A DNA stretch of 64,000 bases from the NCBI GenBank assembly GCA_963765545.1, contig CAVXWW010000003.1:383096-447095 (forward strand), written 5' to 3'. The stretch is from JARRPM01 sp963765545 (lineage in GTDB: Bacteria; Pseudomonadota; Gammaproteobacteria; Pseudomonadales; Halieaceae). Every line of letters begins with the position of its first letter. Position 1 is the stretch's first letter. Under the pieces are notes generated by a model that did not search any database, had not been told where the DNA came from, and saw only the letters and a list, made by a program, of their open reading frames with translations. Below are positions 1 to 7,945 of this stretch, one piece after another. The position numbers were made by a program, and so were the translations under genes.

Positions 1-18
1 GACGGGGCTTTTTTTTGC
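1..18 (+). terminator. 3' end of a probable rho-independent terminator cut by the window edge
   Basis: The window opens with GACGGGGC followed by eight T residues. This is what the right arm and U-tract of an intrinsic terminator look like. The left arm would lie outside the window, so the hairpin cannot be confirmed. In many gammaproteobacteria rplU-rpmA precedes obgE, so this could end rpmA, which is inference only. Confidence 0.4.
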
Positions 19-59
19 GTAACTCGACCTTGGAGTGATAGGGCATTTAATTTCCGGCT

Positions 60-201
60 GGGATCCGGGTATGTTCTGGCTCCATGGCCCGCGCCCCTTC
101 GGGGTTCCCTCAGTCGGTCAGGAGCCCTAAAGCGCTGCGCGGTCTCCTTCCACTCCCTCGGCGCTGGCCTTTTATATTACGCCAGAACACACCCGGACCC
201 C
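60..201. repeat. Structured element bounded by a 21-bp imperfect inverted repeat
   Basis: Positions 60-80 and 181-201 are inverted copies that match at 19 of 21 positions, enclosing 100 bases. The interior holds a perfect CCCC-TTCG-GGGG tetraloop hairpin near 94-105 and further GC-rich complementarity around 130-165. No convincing gene lies in 1-455. The layout fits a small palindromic mobile element (MITE or REP-like) or a structured leader or ncRNA upstream of obgE. The sequence does not decide between them, and no second copy was seen in the window. Confidence 0.5.
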
Positions 202-455
202 TGCCTCCTGCCGCGCATTCAAACAAGGCTGAAGTATCGAACATTGCTATTGCATCGCTGTGTGCTGAGCTCACTGCGGTGCAGGGCGGGGCAACCGCTG
301 CCCTGCTCCGCGAATGGACGTTGAAATGTGGCTACCTTGACCCTCGATGGTAGGTCATCCTTTATTGATTGAAATTATCCACGCCAAATTTTCGATATAC
401 TGGCAATTGTTCGGTGGATCCCAAACACCGCGGCCAGCGACACTATGGAACACAT

Positions 456-1655
456 ATGAAATTTGTAGACGAGGCAAGTATCAAGGTTTTCGCCGGTAAT
501 GGCGGCAGTGGCTGTCTCAGTTTCCGGCGTGAGAAATACATACCCCGGGGCGGTCCCGACGGCGGTGACGGCGGTGATGGCGGCAGCGTCATCATGGAAG
601 CCGACGAGGCCCTCAACACCATGGTGGACTTTCGCTTCCAGCGCGCCTACCGCGCGGAAAATGGCGAATCGGGTCGGGGCCAGAACAAAACCGGCGCCAG
701 CGGGGAAGACCTGGTGTTGAAAGTGCCGATAGGAACCACCATTCTCGATGAGGATACCGGCGAAATGCTGGGCGATTTGTCCGAGGCGGGACAGCGCCTG
801 ACAGTGGCCCAGGGAGGATTTCACGGACTGGGGAATACGCGGTTCAAATCCAGTACCAATCGTGCGCCACGCCAGACAACCAAGGGCAGCGAGGGAGAGC
901 ACCGCGACCTGAAGCTGGAGCTGAAAGTGCTGGCGGACGTGGGATTACTGGGGCTGCCCAATGCGGGTAAATCCACCTTTATCCGGTCAGTGTCCTCCGC
1001 CACACCCAAAGTGGCGGACTACCCGTTTACCACGCTGGTGCCGAACCTTGGCGTGGTGAAAGTCGAGGCCCATCGCAGTTTTGTGGTGGCTGATATCCCC
1101 GGGCTGATCGAGGGAGCGTCAGACGGAGCCGGCCTGGGAATACGTTTCCTGAAGCACCTCACCCGCAACCGTATATTGCTGCACCTCGTGGATATGGCCC
1201 CGTTTGATGGCAGTGAACCCGCGGAGGCGGCATTGGCAATCGTGCGTGAGCTGGAGCGTTTCAGCCCCACCCTAGCCGCCAGGGAGCGCTGGCTGGTGCT
1301 CAACAAGGCCGACCTGATCGATGCGGAAACGTTTGCGCAGCAGCGTGCGAAGGTATTGGATGCGCTGGCGTGGGAAGGGCGGGTGTACGCGATTTCCGCC
1401 ATCACCGGCGAGGGTACAGGCCCGCTGTGCGGGGATATGATGGTCTACCTCGAAGAGCGCCGCGCGGCGGAACTGGAAGATCCGGAGTTGGGCGAGGCCG
1501 AGCGCGAGATGCAACTGGCCATGCAGGAGGAGGCCCGGCAGCGGGTCGAGGACTACCGTGCCCGCCAGCGCCGTATCTCACGCGGTGAAGAAGAGGGTGC
1601 AGATGAGGGCGACGATGATGACGACTACGACGTCGAGGTGGAGTACGCCCCCTGA
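456..1655 (+). CDS. obgE: GTPase Obg/CgtA
   Basis: Essential ribosome-associated P-loop GTPase acting in late 50S assembly and stress control. The protein is 399 residues, close to the roughly 390 of E. coli. The glycine-rich Obg fold starts at MKFVDEASIKVFAGNGGSG and fills about residues 1-158. The G domain follows with G1 GLPNAGKS (~166), the switch YPFTTLVPNLG, G3 DIPGLIEGA, G4 NKAD (~284) and G5 SAITGEG. The C-terminus is the usual acidic tail rich in D and E. The ATG at 456 is chosen because it begins exactly at the conserved Obg N-terminus; an in-frame ATG at 369 would add 29 residues unlike the family. proB follows with a one-base stop/start overlap, so the two are probably cotranscribed. 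Confidence 0.95.
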   Translation: MKFVDEASIKVFAGNGGSGCLSFRREKYIPRGGPDGGDGGDGGSVIMEADEALNTMVDFRFQRAYRAENGESGRGQNKTGASGEDLVLKVPIGTTILDEDTGEMLGDLSEAGQRLTVAQGGFHGLGNTRFKSSTNRAPRQTTKGSEGEHRDLKLELKVLADVGLLGLPNAGKSTFIRSVSSATPKVADYPFTTLVPNLGVVKVEAHRSFVVADIPGLIEGASDGAGLGIRFLKHLTRNRILLHLVDMAPFDGSEPAEAALAIVRELERFSPTLAARERWLVLNKADLIDAETFAQQRAKVLDALAWEGRVYAISAITGEGTGPLCGDMMVYLEERRAAELEDPELGEAEREMQLAMQEEARQRVEDYRARQRRISRGEEEGADEGDDDDDYDVEVEYAP

Positions 1656-2785
1656 TGCAGCCCATGTCTGATCGAACTGAAATTGCCGGCGCCAGGCGCT
1701 GGGTGGTCAAGGTGGGCAGTGCGCTGCTGACCAACGATGGTCGCGGCCTCGACGAAGGCGTTATCGCGCGGCTGGTAGAGCAATTGGTGCGCTTGCGCAA
1801 GACGGGTTGCGAAGTCGTGCTGGTGTCCAGTGGCGCGGTGGCTGCAGGCATCGTCAGGTTGGGCTGGACCTCCCGCCCGCATTTGCTGCACAAACTGCAG
1901 GCGGCGGCCGCGGTCGGCCAGTCGGTGCTGGTGCAGCACTATGAGAACGCATTCAAGCCGCACGGTATCGCCACCGCACAGATCCTTCTGGTGCACGATG
2001 ATGTGACGGCCAGGGATCGCTACCTCAATGCGCGCGGTACCCTGAACACCCTGCTGGAGCTGGGGGTGATGCCGGTGGTGAATGAAAATGACACCGTGGT
2101 CACCGAGGAAATACGCTTTGGCGATAACGACACCCTGGCGGCCCTGGTGGCCAACCTGATTGATGCCGATGCGCTGTTGCTGCTGACGGATCAGCAGGGC
2201 ATGTACCGGGAGGATCCGCGGCGCAACCCGCAGGCGGAATTGCTGCACAGTTGCGATGTCCACGACCCGCAGCTCGATGCTATGGCCGGGGCGGGCGGTG
2301 CCCTGGGTCGTGGCGGAATGGTGACCAAGTTGCGTGCGGCCAGGCTCGCTGCCCGCTCGGGTACTGAAACTGTTATTGCCTCGGGGCGCGAGGACAATAT
2401 TGTTGCCCGCGTCACCAGCGGCGGCGACGTCGGTACCTGGTTGCGCACCGGCAAACAGCCGCAGAATGCTCGTAAACAATGGCTGGCGGGTATGGTGCAG
2501 ATCCAGGGCAGCCTGGAGCTGGACGATGGCGCGGTGCGGGTGTTGCGCGAGTCGGGCCGCAGTTTGCTGGCCGTCGGGGTGCGCGCGGTGCACGGCGATT
2601 TCACCCTGGGTGAAATGGTGTCGTGCCGCGATAGCAACGGGGTTGAAGTTGCCCGGGGGCTGGTCAATTATGACGCCGCGGAAACACGGCGCATCAAGGG
2701 GCTACCTTCCCGGGAGATCGAGGGCGTGCTGGGCTATTTGCGCGATAAAGAGCTTATTCATCGCGATAACCTGGTGCTGTCCTAG
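1655..2785 (+). CDS. proB: Glutamate 5-kinase with C-terminal PUA domain
   Basis: Catalyses ATP-dependent phosphorylation of L-glutamate, the first and feedback-inhibited step of proline synthesis. The protein is 376 residues (E. coli 367). The amino-acid-kinase domain carries the N-terminal VVKVGSALLT, VLVSSGAVAAG, the VNENDTVV substrate/Mg segment and FGDNDTLAALVA. The nucleotide-binding GRGGMVTKLRAA follows near residue 213. A PUA domain (~280-370) ends with YDAAETRRIKGLPSREIEGVLGY-type sequence. The ATG at 1655 overlaps the obgE stop (TGATG); an ATG at 1664 is an alternative. Its stop overlaps that of the convergent aldehyde dehydrogenase gene, leaving no intergenic terminator. Confidence 0.95.
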   Translation: MQPMSDRTEIAGARRWVVKVGSALLTNDGRGLDEGVIARLVEQLVRLRKTGCEVVLVSSGAVAAGIVRLGWTSRPHLLHKLQAAAAVGQSVLVQHYENAFKPHGIATAQILLVHDDVTARDRYLNARGTLNTLLELGVMPVVNENDTVVTEEIRFGDNDTLAALVANLIDADALLLLTDQQGMYREDPRRNPQAELLHSCDVHDPQLDAMAGAGGALGRGGMVTKLRAARLAARSGTETVIASGREDNIVARVTSGGDVGTWLRTGKQPQNARKQWLAGMVQIQGSLELDDGAVRVLRESGRSLLAVGVRAVHGDFTLGEMVSCRDSNGVEVARGLVNYDAAETRRIKGLPSREIEGVLGYLRDKELIHRDNLVLS

Positions 2786-4323
2786 CTCATCCAGCGGCCG
2801 ATAGGCGTTTTCACCCAGAGGAAGTTCATCAATTTTTTCATGCCTTCCGCGCTCTTCGCGCTGTAGGGGTAGGCGTTTTGCATTTTGCCGCCGAAGCGGT
2901 CGATAACGATCGGCATTTCATGACAGTAGCCCCGCAATCCTTTCTTGCCATTGACCTGGCCCACGCCCGAGTTTTTGCGTCCGCCGAACGGCGCGGCGGG
3001 TATGCCGTAGCTCACCGCCATGTCGTTGACGCTGCAAGAGCCGGTGTCCAGGGCCGCTGCCAGGCGGTACCCCTTGTCCTTGTCCTTGCTCCAGACATTG
3101 CCATTGAGGCCGAATTCGGAGTCATTGGCCAGGGCAATGGCCTCCTGCTCGTTGGCAACCTTCTGGATGCAAAGCACTGGGCCGAAGGTCTCATGCAGCA
3201 TGATGTCCATGGTGTTGTCGACACCTGTAATCACCGTTGGCTCATAGTAGAGTCCGGCCAGGTCGGGGTTGCGCCTGCCTCCCATCAGGATATCAGCGCC
3301 CTTGGCGCGGGCATCCTCTACATGGGCTTCAATGATCGTCATTTGCCGGTCCCAGAATACCGCCCCCACGTCCTCATCCCAGCCGTGCTGCTGGCCCTGT
3401 CGCAGACCTTTGCCTTTGTCGAGTATCAGCTGCAAAAACTCGTCGTAGACCTCGGCAACCACGTAGATACGCTCGGTGCCGCAACAATAGTGACCGGTAT
3501 TCATGCACGAGCCCAACCAGGCCCCGTCCGCTGCCCGGTCCAGGTCCGCGTCTGCACAGACCACCATGGCGTCATTGCCACCCAGTTCCAGGGTGCAGGG
3601 GATGAGTTGGCTGGCGCAGGCCTCTGCCACCTTGCGGCCAGTGGCAACGCTGCCGGTGAAGGATATTTTGTCGACGCCGCCGCCAACGATAGCTGCCCCG
3701 GTCTCGCCGTCGCCCAGCAATACCTGTAATACGCCGTCGGGCAAGCCCGCGCGGGTAAAGATAGTCTCTGCCAGGCGGGCGGAAAACGGTGTGACCTCCG
3801 AGCCTTTGGCGACCACGGTGTTGCCGGCGAGGATGGCCTGCACCGCCTGGTTCATCACGAGCACGAAGGGGCCGTTCCAGGGCGTGATCAGGCCGACAAC
3901 GCCCAGTGGCTTATAGAGTATGCGCAGTTGCTTGATAATGCCCAGCATGCCGTGCACGCGCCGTTTGCGCGGCTTGAGGAATTTCTCCGCATTTTTTGCG
4001 TAGTAGCACAGCGAGTCCGCGACCGAGAATATCTCCATGCTCATGGCATCGGTGCGCGCCTTGCCGGTCTCTGCCAACACGGTATCGATAATCTCGTCCT
4101 GGCTCTCCAGCACAATCTGCAGGGCCCGCTGGACGATAGCGGCGCGATGCTTCATCGAGGTGCTGGCCCAGGCCGGCTGCACTGCACGCGCCCGGGCTAT
4201 CGCGGCCGCCACGTCGTCGGCATTGGCGCACACCAGTTCGCCCGTGGGTTCCATGGTGACGGGGCTGCGCAGTTGCAGGTGGCGGTGGGCATCGGTGGAG
4301 GCGATGGGTTCGTAGATGGACAT
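2782..4323 (-). CDS. NAD(P)-dependent aldehyde dehydrogenase family protein
   Basis: Oxidises an aldehyde to the carboxylate. The protein is 513 residues of the ALDH superfamily, somewhat longer than the usual 480-500. Signature elements are visible: TPWNGPF with the oxyanion-hole Asn, KGSEVTPFSA in the coenzyme site, FTGSVATGRKV in the Rossmann fold, the general base Glu in LELGGND, the nucleophile Cys in GHYCCGTERIYV, and EVNTFGP-equivalent HETFGPVLCIQKV. The active Cys motif has His where GQxC is usual. The start at 4323 is preferred because the family homology begins there; the frame is open for 189 further codons upstream with no matching sequence. The substrate cannot be predicted. Its gene end overlaps proB tail-to-tail. 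Confidence 0.88.
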   Translation of the reverse strand: MSIYEPIASTDAHRHLQLRSPVTMEPTGELVCANADDVAAAIARARAVQPAWASTSMKHRAAIVQRALQIVLESQDEIIDTVLAETGKARTDAMSMEIFSVADSLCYYAKNAEKFLKPRKRRVHGMLGIIKQLRILYKPLGVVGLITPWNGPFVLVMNQAVQAILAGNTVVAKGSEVTPFSARLAETIFTRAGLPDGVLQVLLGDGETGAAIVGGGVDKISFTGSVATGRKVAEACASQLIPCTLELGGNDAMVVCADADLDRAADGAWLGSCMNTGHYCCGTERIYVVAEVYDEFLQLILDKGKGLRQGQQHGWDEDVGAVFWDRQMTIIEAHVEDARAKGADILMGGRRNPDLAGLYYEPTVITGVDNTMDIMLHETFGPVLCIQKVANEQEAIALANDSEFGLNGNVWSKDKDKGYRLAAALDTGSCSVNDMAVSYGIPAAPFGGRKNSGVGQVNGKKGLRGYCHEMPIVIDRFGGKMQNAYPYSAKSAEGMKKLMNFLWVKTPIGRWMS

Positions 4324-4473
4324 GGCGTACTCCTGATAGTCCCGAAACAAACTATGGATCATTAGTTTTGCTGTCAATCCCTGTTTTGTGGCACTGCATG
4401 ATGGGTATGAATTACAAGACCGCGCGACTGTGGGATAATTACGCCCTGTCAATATTAACGATAAGAAAGGTCC

Positions 4474-5343
4474 ATGACCCTGGCACCCACTCTTCAGCTG
4501 ATTCTCTACTGTGTCGCCATCGCGGGCTTTTCGCTGGTGGGCGGGCTGCTGCCCAACTGGGTGAAGATGACCCACACCCGCACCCAGGTAGTGATGAGCT
4601 TTGTTTCCGGGCTGATGCTGGGCGTGGCCTTTTATCACCTGCTGCCGCACAGCCTGGCCATGCTTGGCGGTCCGGGGGCGGCTGACATCTCGGTACAGTG
4701 GTTGATGCTCGGGCTGATCACGATGTTGCTGCTGTTGCGTATGTTCCATTTTCACCAGCACGATTTCAGCCATGAAGAGGAAGACCTTCACGACCATCAC
4801 CTGGATCACGCCCACGGCCATGGACACGCTCAGGGCGCCACAGTGCATCGCATGAGCTGGGTGGGTATCGCGCTGGGCCTGGCAGTGCATACCTTGATCG
4901 ATGGTATTGCCCTGGGGGCAGTGATGCGGGGCGAGATAGCTGATGGTGCCACGGGCTTATTGGGTGTGGGTGTATTCCTGGCCATTGCCCTGCACAAACC
5001 GCTGGACGCCATGTCGATAACCACAGTGATGGCAGCGGGTGGCTGGAGCCGGCGAGCCCAGGCGACCAATAACCTGTTGTTCGCCCTGATGTGCCCGCTG
5101 GGTGCGCTGCTGTTCTTTTTCGGTGTGGATTTGCTGGGCGATAACGGGGACTACCTGGTGGCGGCGGCACTGGCGTTTTCAGCAGGGGCGTTTATCTGCA
5201 TCGCCCTCAGCGACCTGCTACCCGAAGTGCACTTTCACAGCCATGATCGCACCAAGCTGACTATCGCCTTTCTCCTGGGTATTGGTCTGGCCTATGGGGT
5301 CGGGGCCCTGGAACCTGCCAATTTCCATCCGCCCGGCCACTGA
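4474..5343 (+). CDS. ZIP family divalent metal transporter
   Basis: Inner-membrane importer of Zn2+ or another divalent cation. The 289-residue protein has about eight hydrophobic helices. Metal-site motifs are in order: the first at YHLLPHSL (~55), then ALGLAVHTLIDGIALGA in TM4 and ALHKPLDAMS in TM5. Between TM3 and TM4 is a His-rich loop around residues 92-118, including DHHLDHAHGHGHAQG, typical of ZIP cytoplasmic metal-sensing loops. The gene starts 150 bases from the divergent aldehyde dehydrogenase. The downstream ICMT-like gene follows after 17 bases, so an operon is likely. Confidence 0.88.
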   Translation: MTLAPTLQLILYCVAIAGFSLVGGLLPNWVKMTHTRTQVVMSFVSGLMLGVAFYHLLPHSLAMLGGPGAADISVQWLMLGLITMLLLLRMFHFHQHDFSHEEEDLHDHHLDHAHGHGHAQGATVHRMSWVGIALGLAVHTLIDGIALGAVMRGEIADGATGLLGVGVFLAIALHKPLDAMSITTVMAAGGWSRRAQATNNLLFALMCPLGALLFFFGVDLLGDNGDYLVAAALAFSAGAFICIALSDLLPEVHFHSHDRTKLTIAFLLGIGLAYGVGALEPANFHPPGH

Positions 5344-5360
5344 CCTTACGGAGGCGCACC

Positions 5361-5810
5361 ATGGTCAAACGTATTATCTATCCCCCTGTCTGGTTGCTGC
5401 TGGGGCTGATTGCGATCTTTACCCTGAACGAGCTTTATCCCCTGCTGCGATTTACCAGCCTTGCAGGCCAGATCGTCGGCGGTATTATCATCGTGGTCGG
5501 CCTGTTCCTGCTGGTGGCGGCCAACGGCCTGTTCGTGCGAGCGGGCACCGATGTTATTCCGTTTCGCAAGGTCAGCGCCCTGGTGACCACGGGCGTCTAC
5601 CGCTTTACGCGCAACCCCATGTACCTGGGCATGCTGGCCGTACTGCTCGGCTGCGCAATAACGGTGGGTGTGGTGTCGGCCTTGCTGGTGCCGCTGGTAT
5701 TCGCGTTGATTATCGATGCCCGGTTTATTCGGCCGGAGGAGCAAATGTTGCTGGGCCTGTTCCCGCAGGAGTTCCCCGCCTACTGCCGGCGGGTCCGGCG
5801 TTGGCTTTAG
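5361..5810 (+). CDS. Isoprenylcysteine carboxyl methyltransferase/PEMT-like membrane protein
   Basis: The protein is 149 residues with three to four hydrophobic segments. The C-terminal half has the hallmark GVYRFTRNPMYLGM segment, a long hydrophobic hairpin, and RFIRPEEQMLLGLFPQEFPAYCRRVRRWL, which is the SAM-binding ICMT/PEMT family ending. Family members methylate membrane-associated acceptors, but bacterial homologues mostly lack an assigned substrate. A Shine-Dalgarno-like GGAGG (around 5349) precedes the ATG. It follows the ZIP transporter closely and precedes ald by 43 bases. Confidence 0.85.
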   Translation: MVKRIIYPPVWLLLGLIAIFTLNELYPLLRFTSLAGQIVGGIIIVVGLFLLVAANGLFVRAGTDVIPFRKVSALVTTGVYRFTRNPMYLGMLAVLLGCAITVGVVSALLVPLVFALIIDARFIRPEEQMLLGLFPQEFPAYCRRVRRWL

Positions 5811-5853
5811 TGCCGAACTGTGCCGTTAACTGTGCCCACTGGAGGTAGTCCCA

Positions 5854-6972
5854 ATGCTGTTAGGCGTGCCCAAGGAAATCAAAACCCACGAGTACCGTGT
5901 AGGCCTGACCACAGGCAGTGTGCTGGAACTGGTGCACCATGGGCACCAGGTGCTTGTCCAGAGCAGTGCCGGTGAAGGCATTGGACTGAGCGACCAGGCC
6001 TATCTCGAGGCGGGCGCGGAGGTTGTCGCAACAGCCGCGGAGGTGTTCCAGCGGGCGGAGATGGTGGTGAAGGTGAAAGAGCCGCAACCGGAAGAGTGCC
6101 GCATGCTGCGCGATGGCCAGGTGCTGTTCACCTACCTGCACCTGGCCCCGGATCCCGGCCAGACCCGGGCGCTGCTGGATTCCGGTTGTGTAGCAATTGC
6201 TTACGAAACCGTCACCGCAGCCAACAACACCTTGCCACTGCTCTCGCCCATGAGTGAGGTGGCCGGACGCATGTCGATACAGGCCGGGGCGCACTGCCTG
6301 GAAAAGGAGCAGGGTGGCTCGGGTATTTTGCTGGGCGGCGTGCCCGGGGTAGAGGCCGCCCGGGTGGTCGTCATCGGTGGCGGAGTGGTGGGCACCAATG
6401 CGGTGCGTATGGCGATGGGTATGGAGGCTCACGTAACGGTACTGGACCGTTCATTGCAGCGCCTCAAGGAACTGGATTTCCAGTTCGGCTGTATGCTCAA
6501 CACGGTGTATTCCACGCGGGAGGCACTGGCGCGCTACGTGGCCAGTGCAGATCTGCTGGTGGGCGCGGTATTGGTTCCCGGTGCCGCCGCCCCGAAACTG
6601 GTCGATAGAGACATGCTGCGAACCATGAACCCCGGCTCGGTACTGGTGGATGTGGCGATAGACCAGGGCGGCTGTTGCGAAACCAGTCGGCCTACTACCC
6701 ATGCCGATCCCACCTATGTGGAAGAGGGCATAGTGCATTACTGTGTGGCGAACATGCCCGGCGCCGTGGCGCGGACCTCGACCTTCGCCCTGAACAACGC
6801 GACGCTGCCCTTCACCCTGAACCTGGCGGACAAGGGTTATCGACAGGCCCTGCTGGATGACCCTCACCTGTGTGCCGGCCTGAATGTACACCGGGGCCAG
6901 CTCACCTATAAAGCCGTGGCGGAGGACCTGGGCCTGGATTACCTGCCTGCCGCAGAGGCCCTGGCGGATTGA
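5854..6972 (+). CDS. ald: Alanine dehydrogenase
   Basis: Catalyses reversible NAD-dependent deamination of L-alanine to pyruvate and ammonia. The length of 372 residues is the usual size. The N-terminal catalytic domain shows GVPKEIKTHEYRVGL, the substrate Lys in VKVKEPQPEE and the catalytic His in FTYLHLA. The NAD domain has VVIGGGVVGTNAVRMAMGM (~170) and the late NMPGAVARTSTFALNNATLP segment diagnostic of Ald. A GGAGG motif precedes the ATG. It is probably the last gene of the rightward run that starts at 4474 and is convergent with the DUF2950 gene. Confidence 0.95.
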   Translation: MLLGVPKEIKTHEYRVGLTTGSVLELVHHGHQVLVQSSAGEGIGLSDQAYLEAGAEVVATAAEVFQRAEMVVKVKEPQPEECRMLRDGQVLFTYLHLAPDPGQTRALLDSGCVAIAYETVTAANNTLPLLSPMSEVAGRMSIQAGAHCLEKEQGGSGILLGGVPGVEAARVVVIGGGVVGTNAVRMAMGMEAHVTVLDRSLQRLKELDFQFGCMLNTVYSTREALARYVASADLLVGAVLVPGAAAPKLVDRDMLRTMNPGSVLVDVAIDQGGCCETSRPTTHADPTYVEEGIVHYCVANMPGAVARTSTFALNNATLPFTLNLADKGYRQALLDDPHLCAGLNVHRGQLTYKAVAEDLGLDYLPAAEALAD

Positions 6973-7003
6973 TCGCCAGGCTGTGAGCAGACGGGGCGGG
7001 CCC

Positions 7004-7945
7004 TCAGCTATCGTCTTCGGAATCGACCACAGACCATGAGTCATCGGGGTCGAAGGCCTGGATGCTCTCGGCCACGTCAGCCGTGTCATCGCCCAGGTCT
7101 TTCTCGTAGACCACGCCGTTCTGGTTGATCATAAAGCTCTTGACCCCGCTGACTTCATAATTTGCGGGCCAGGCGATGAGAGCGACGCCGCCGGTTAATT
7201 CACCATCCTGGAAATAATCGACGGCGCCTCCCTCCGCGTTGGAGCCCTGGGCATACAGCATGCGGTAGTAGTAGCCGTGATAGGGCATTCGCTCACCGGC
7301 TACCGCCCGGTAACCCTCGGCGGCCGCTGCTGCAACGGCTTCTCCGATCGGGCTCTGTGGCTCGCCTTCCTCGGCCGGCCAATAAAGCCCGTTATGCAGG
7401 CCCGGATCGCTTCTCAACCTGGCCGCAAATACACCTGGCTCATTGCCATCATGCCCCTGGGCCGCGTACTCGATTTCCGCATCGATAAAACCGCGGCATA
7501 CCGCAATAGCACCGAGTTCGTTGCTACCGATCCGCCGGTAGATAATCTCGTCGGCACCAGCGGCGCCATCGATATACCACTTGCCGTCAACCTCGGTGAT
7601 CGGAGTAGGCACCGGCCAGTCCTCGGGGCCAACCTGCAGGATCATCGTGTTCTCGCCGTCTGGCACCAGCTCGTGTTTTGCCTCGTACAGTTCGAGGAAA
7701 TTCGCACGGGCACTGGCGTCGGCCACCTCATCTCCGGAGGAGAATATGTCCTCGTTGTCCGGGCCCAGTAACATGCCCAGCGTCGCCACGTCATTGTCTG
7801 CAAGCGCTGCGACCAGTGCGGCTGCCGCGTCCTGCGCGGAGTCGAACGACGCATGGTCCTGTGCTCGGGCGGAGGCGGTACCCAACAGCAGCAACAGGGT
7901 TGCCATGACGGGCAACACAAAGCGGTTTCCATAAAGGCTTTTCAT
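7004..7945 (-). CDS. DUF2950 family exported protein
   Basis: The protein is 313 residues with an N-terminal signal peptide (hydrophobic core at residues ~10-25, AxA-type site near SARAQ). The remainder matches the DUF2950 pattern: a SAQDAAAALVAALADND opening, then WYIDGAAGADEIIYRRIGSNELGAIAVCRGFIDAEIEYA, then the YHGYYYRMLYAQG segment and a VYEKDLGDDT tail. Its function is not established. Its start overlaps the stop of the upstream DUF3300 gene by four bases (ATGA), and DUF2950 and DUF3300 commonly occur as neighbours, so they probably act together in the envelope. Confidence 0.85.
   Translation of the reverse strand: MKSLYGNRFVLPVMATLLLLLGTASARAQDHASFDSAQDAAAALVAALADNDVATLGMLLGPDNEDIFSSGDEVADASARANFLELYEAKHELVPDGENTMILQVGPEDWPVPTPITEVDGKWYIDGAAGADEIIYRRIGSNELGAIAVCRGFIDAEIEYAAQGHDGNEPGVFAARLRSDPGLHNGLYWPAEEGEPQSPIGEAVAAAAAEGYRAVAGERMPYHGYYYRMLYAQGSNAEGGAVDYFQDGELTGGVALIAWPANYEVSGVKSFMINQNGVVYEKDLGDDTADVAESIQAFDPDDSWSVVDSEDDS

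Noticed and set aside
84..353. Open frame of 89 codons on the + strand upstream of obgE
   Set aside because: It lies across the inverted-repeat element, has no Shine-Dalgarno and no recognisable domain, and its codon use is that of a chance GC-rich frame.
369..455. 29-residue N-terminal extension of Obg
   Set aside because: The Obg fold starts exactly at the ATG at 456, and the extension has no conserved residue.
4324..4890. Extension of the aldehyde dehydrogenase frame by 189 codons upstream of 4323
   Set aside because: This part crosses the ZIP gene on the other strand and has no similarity to the family; the enzyme N-terminus fits the ATG at 4323.
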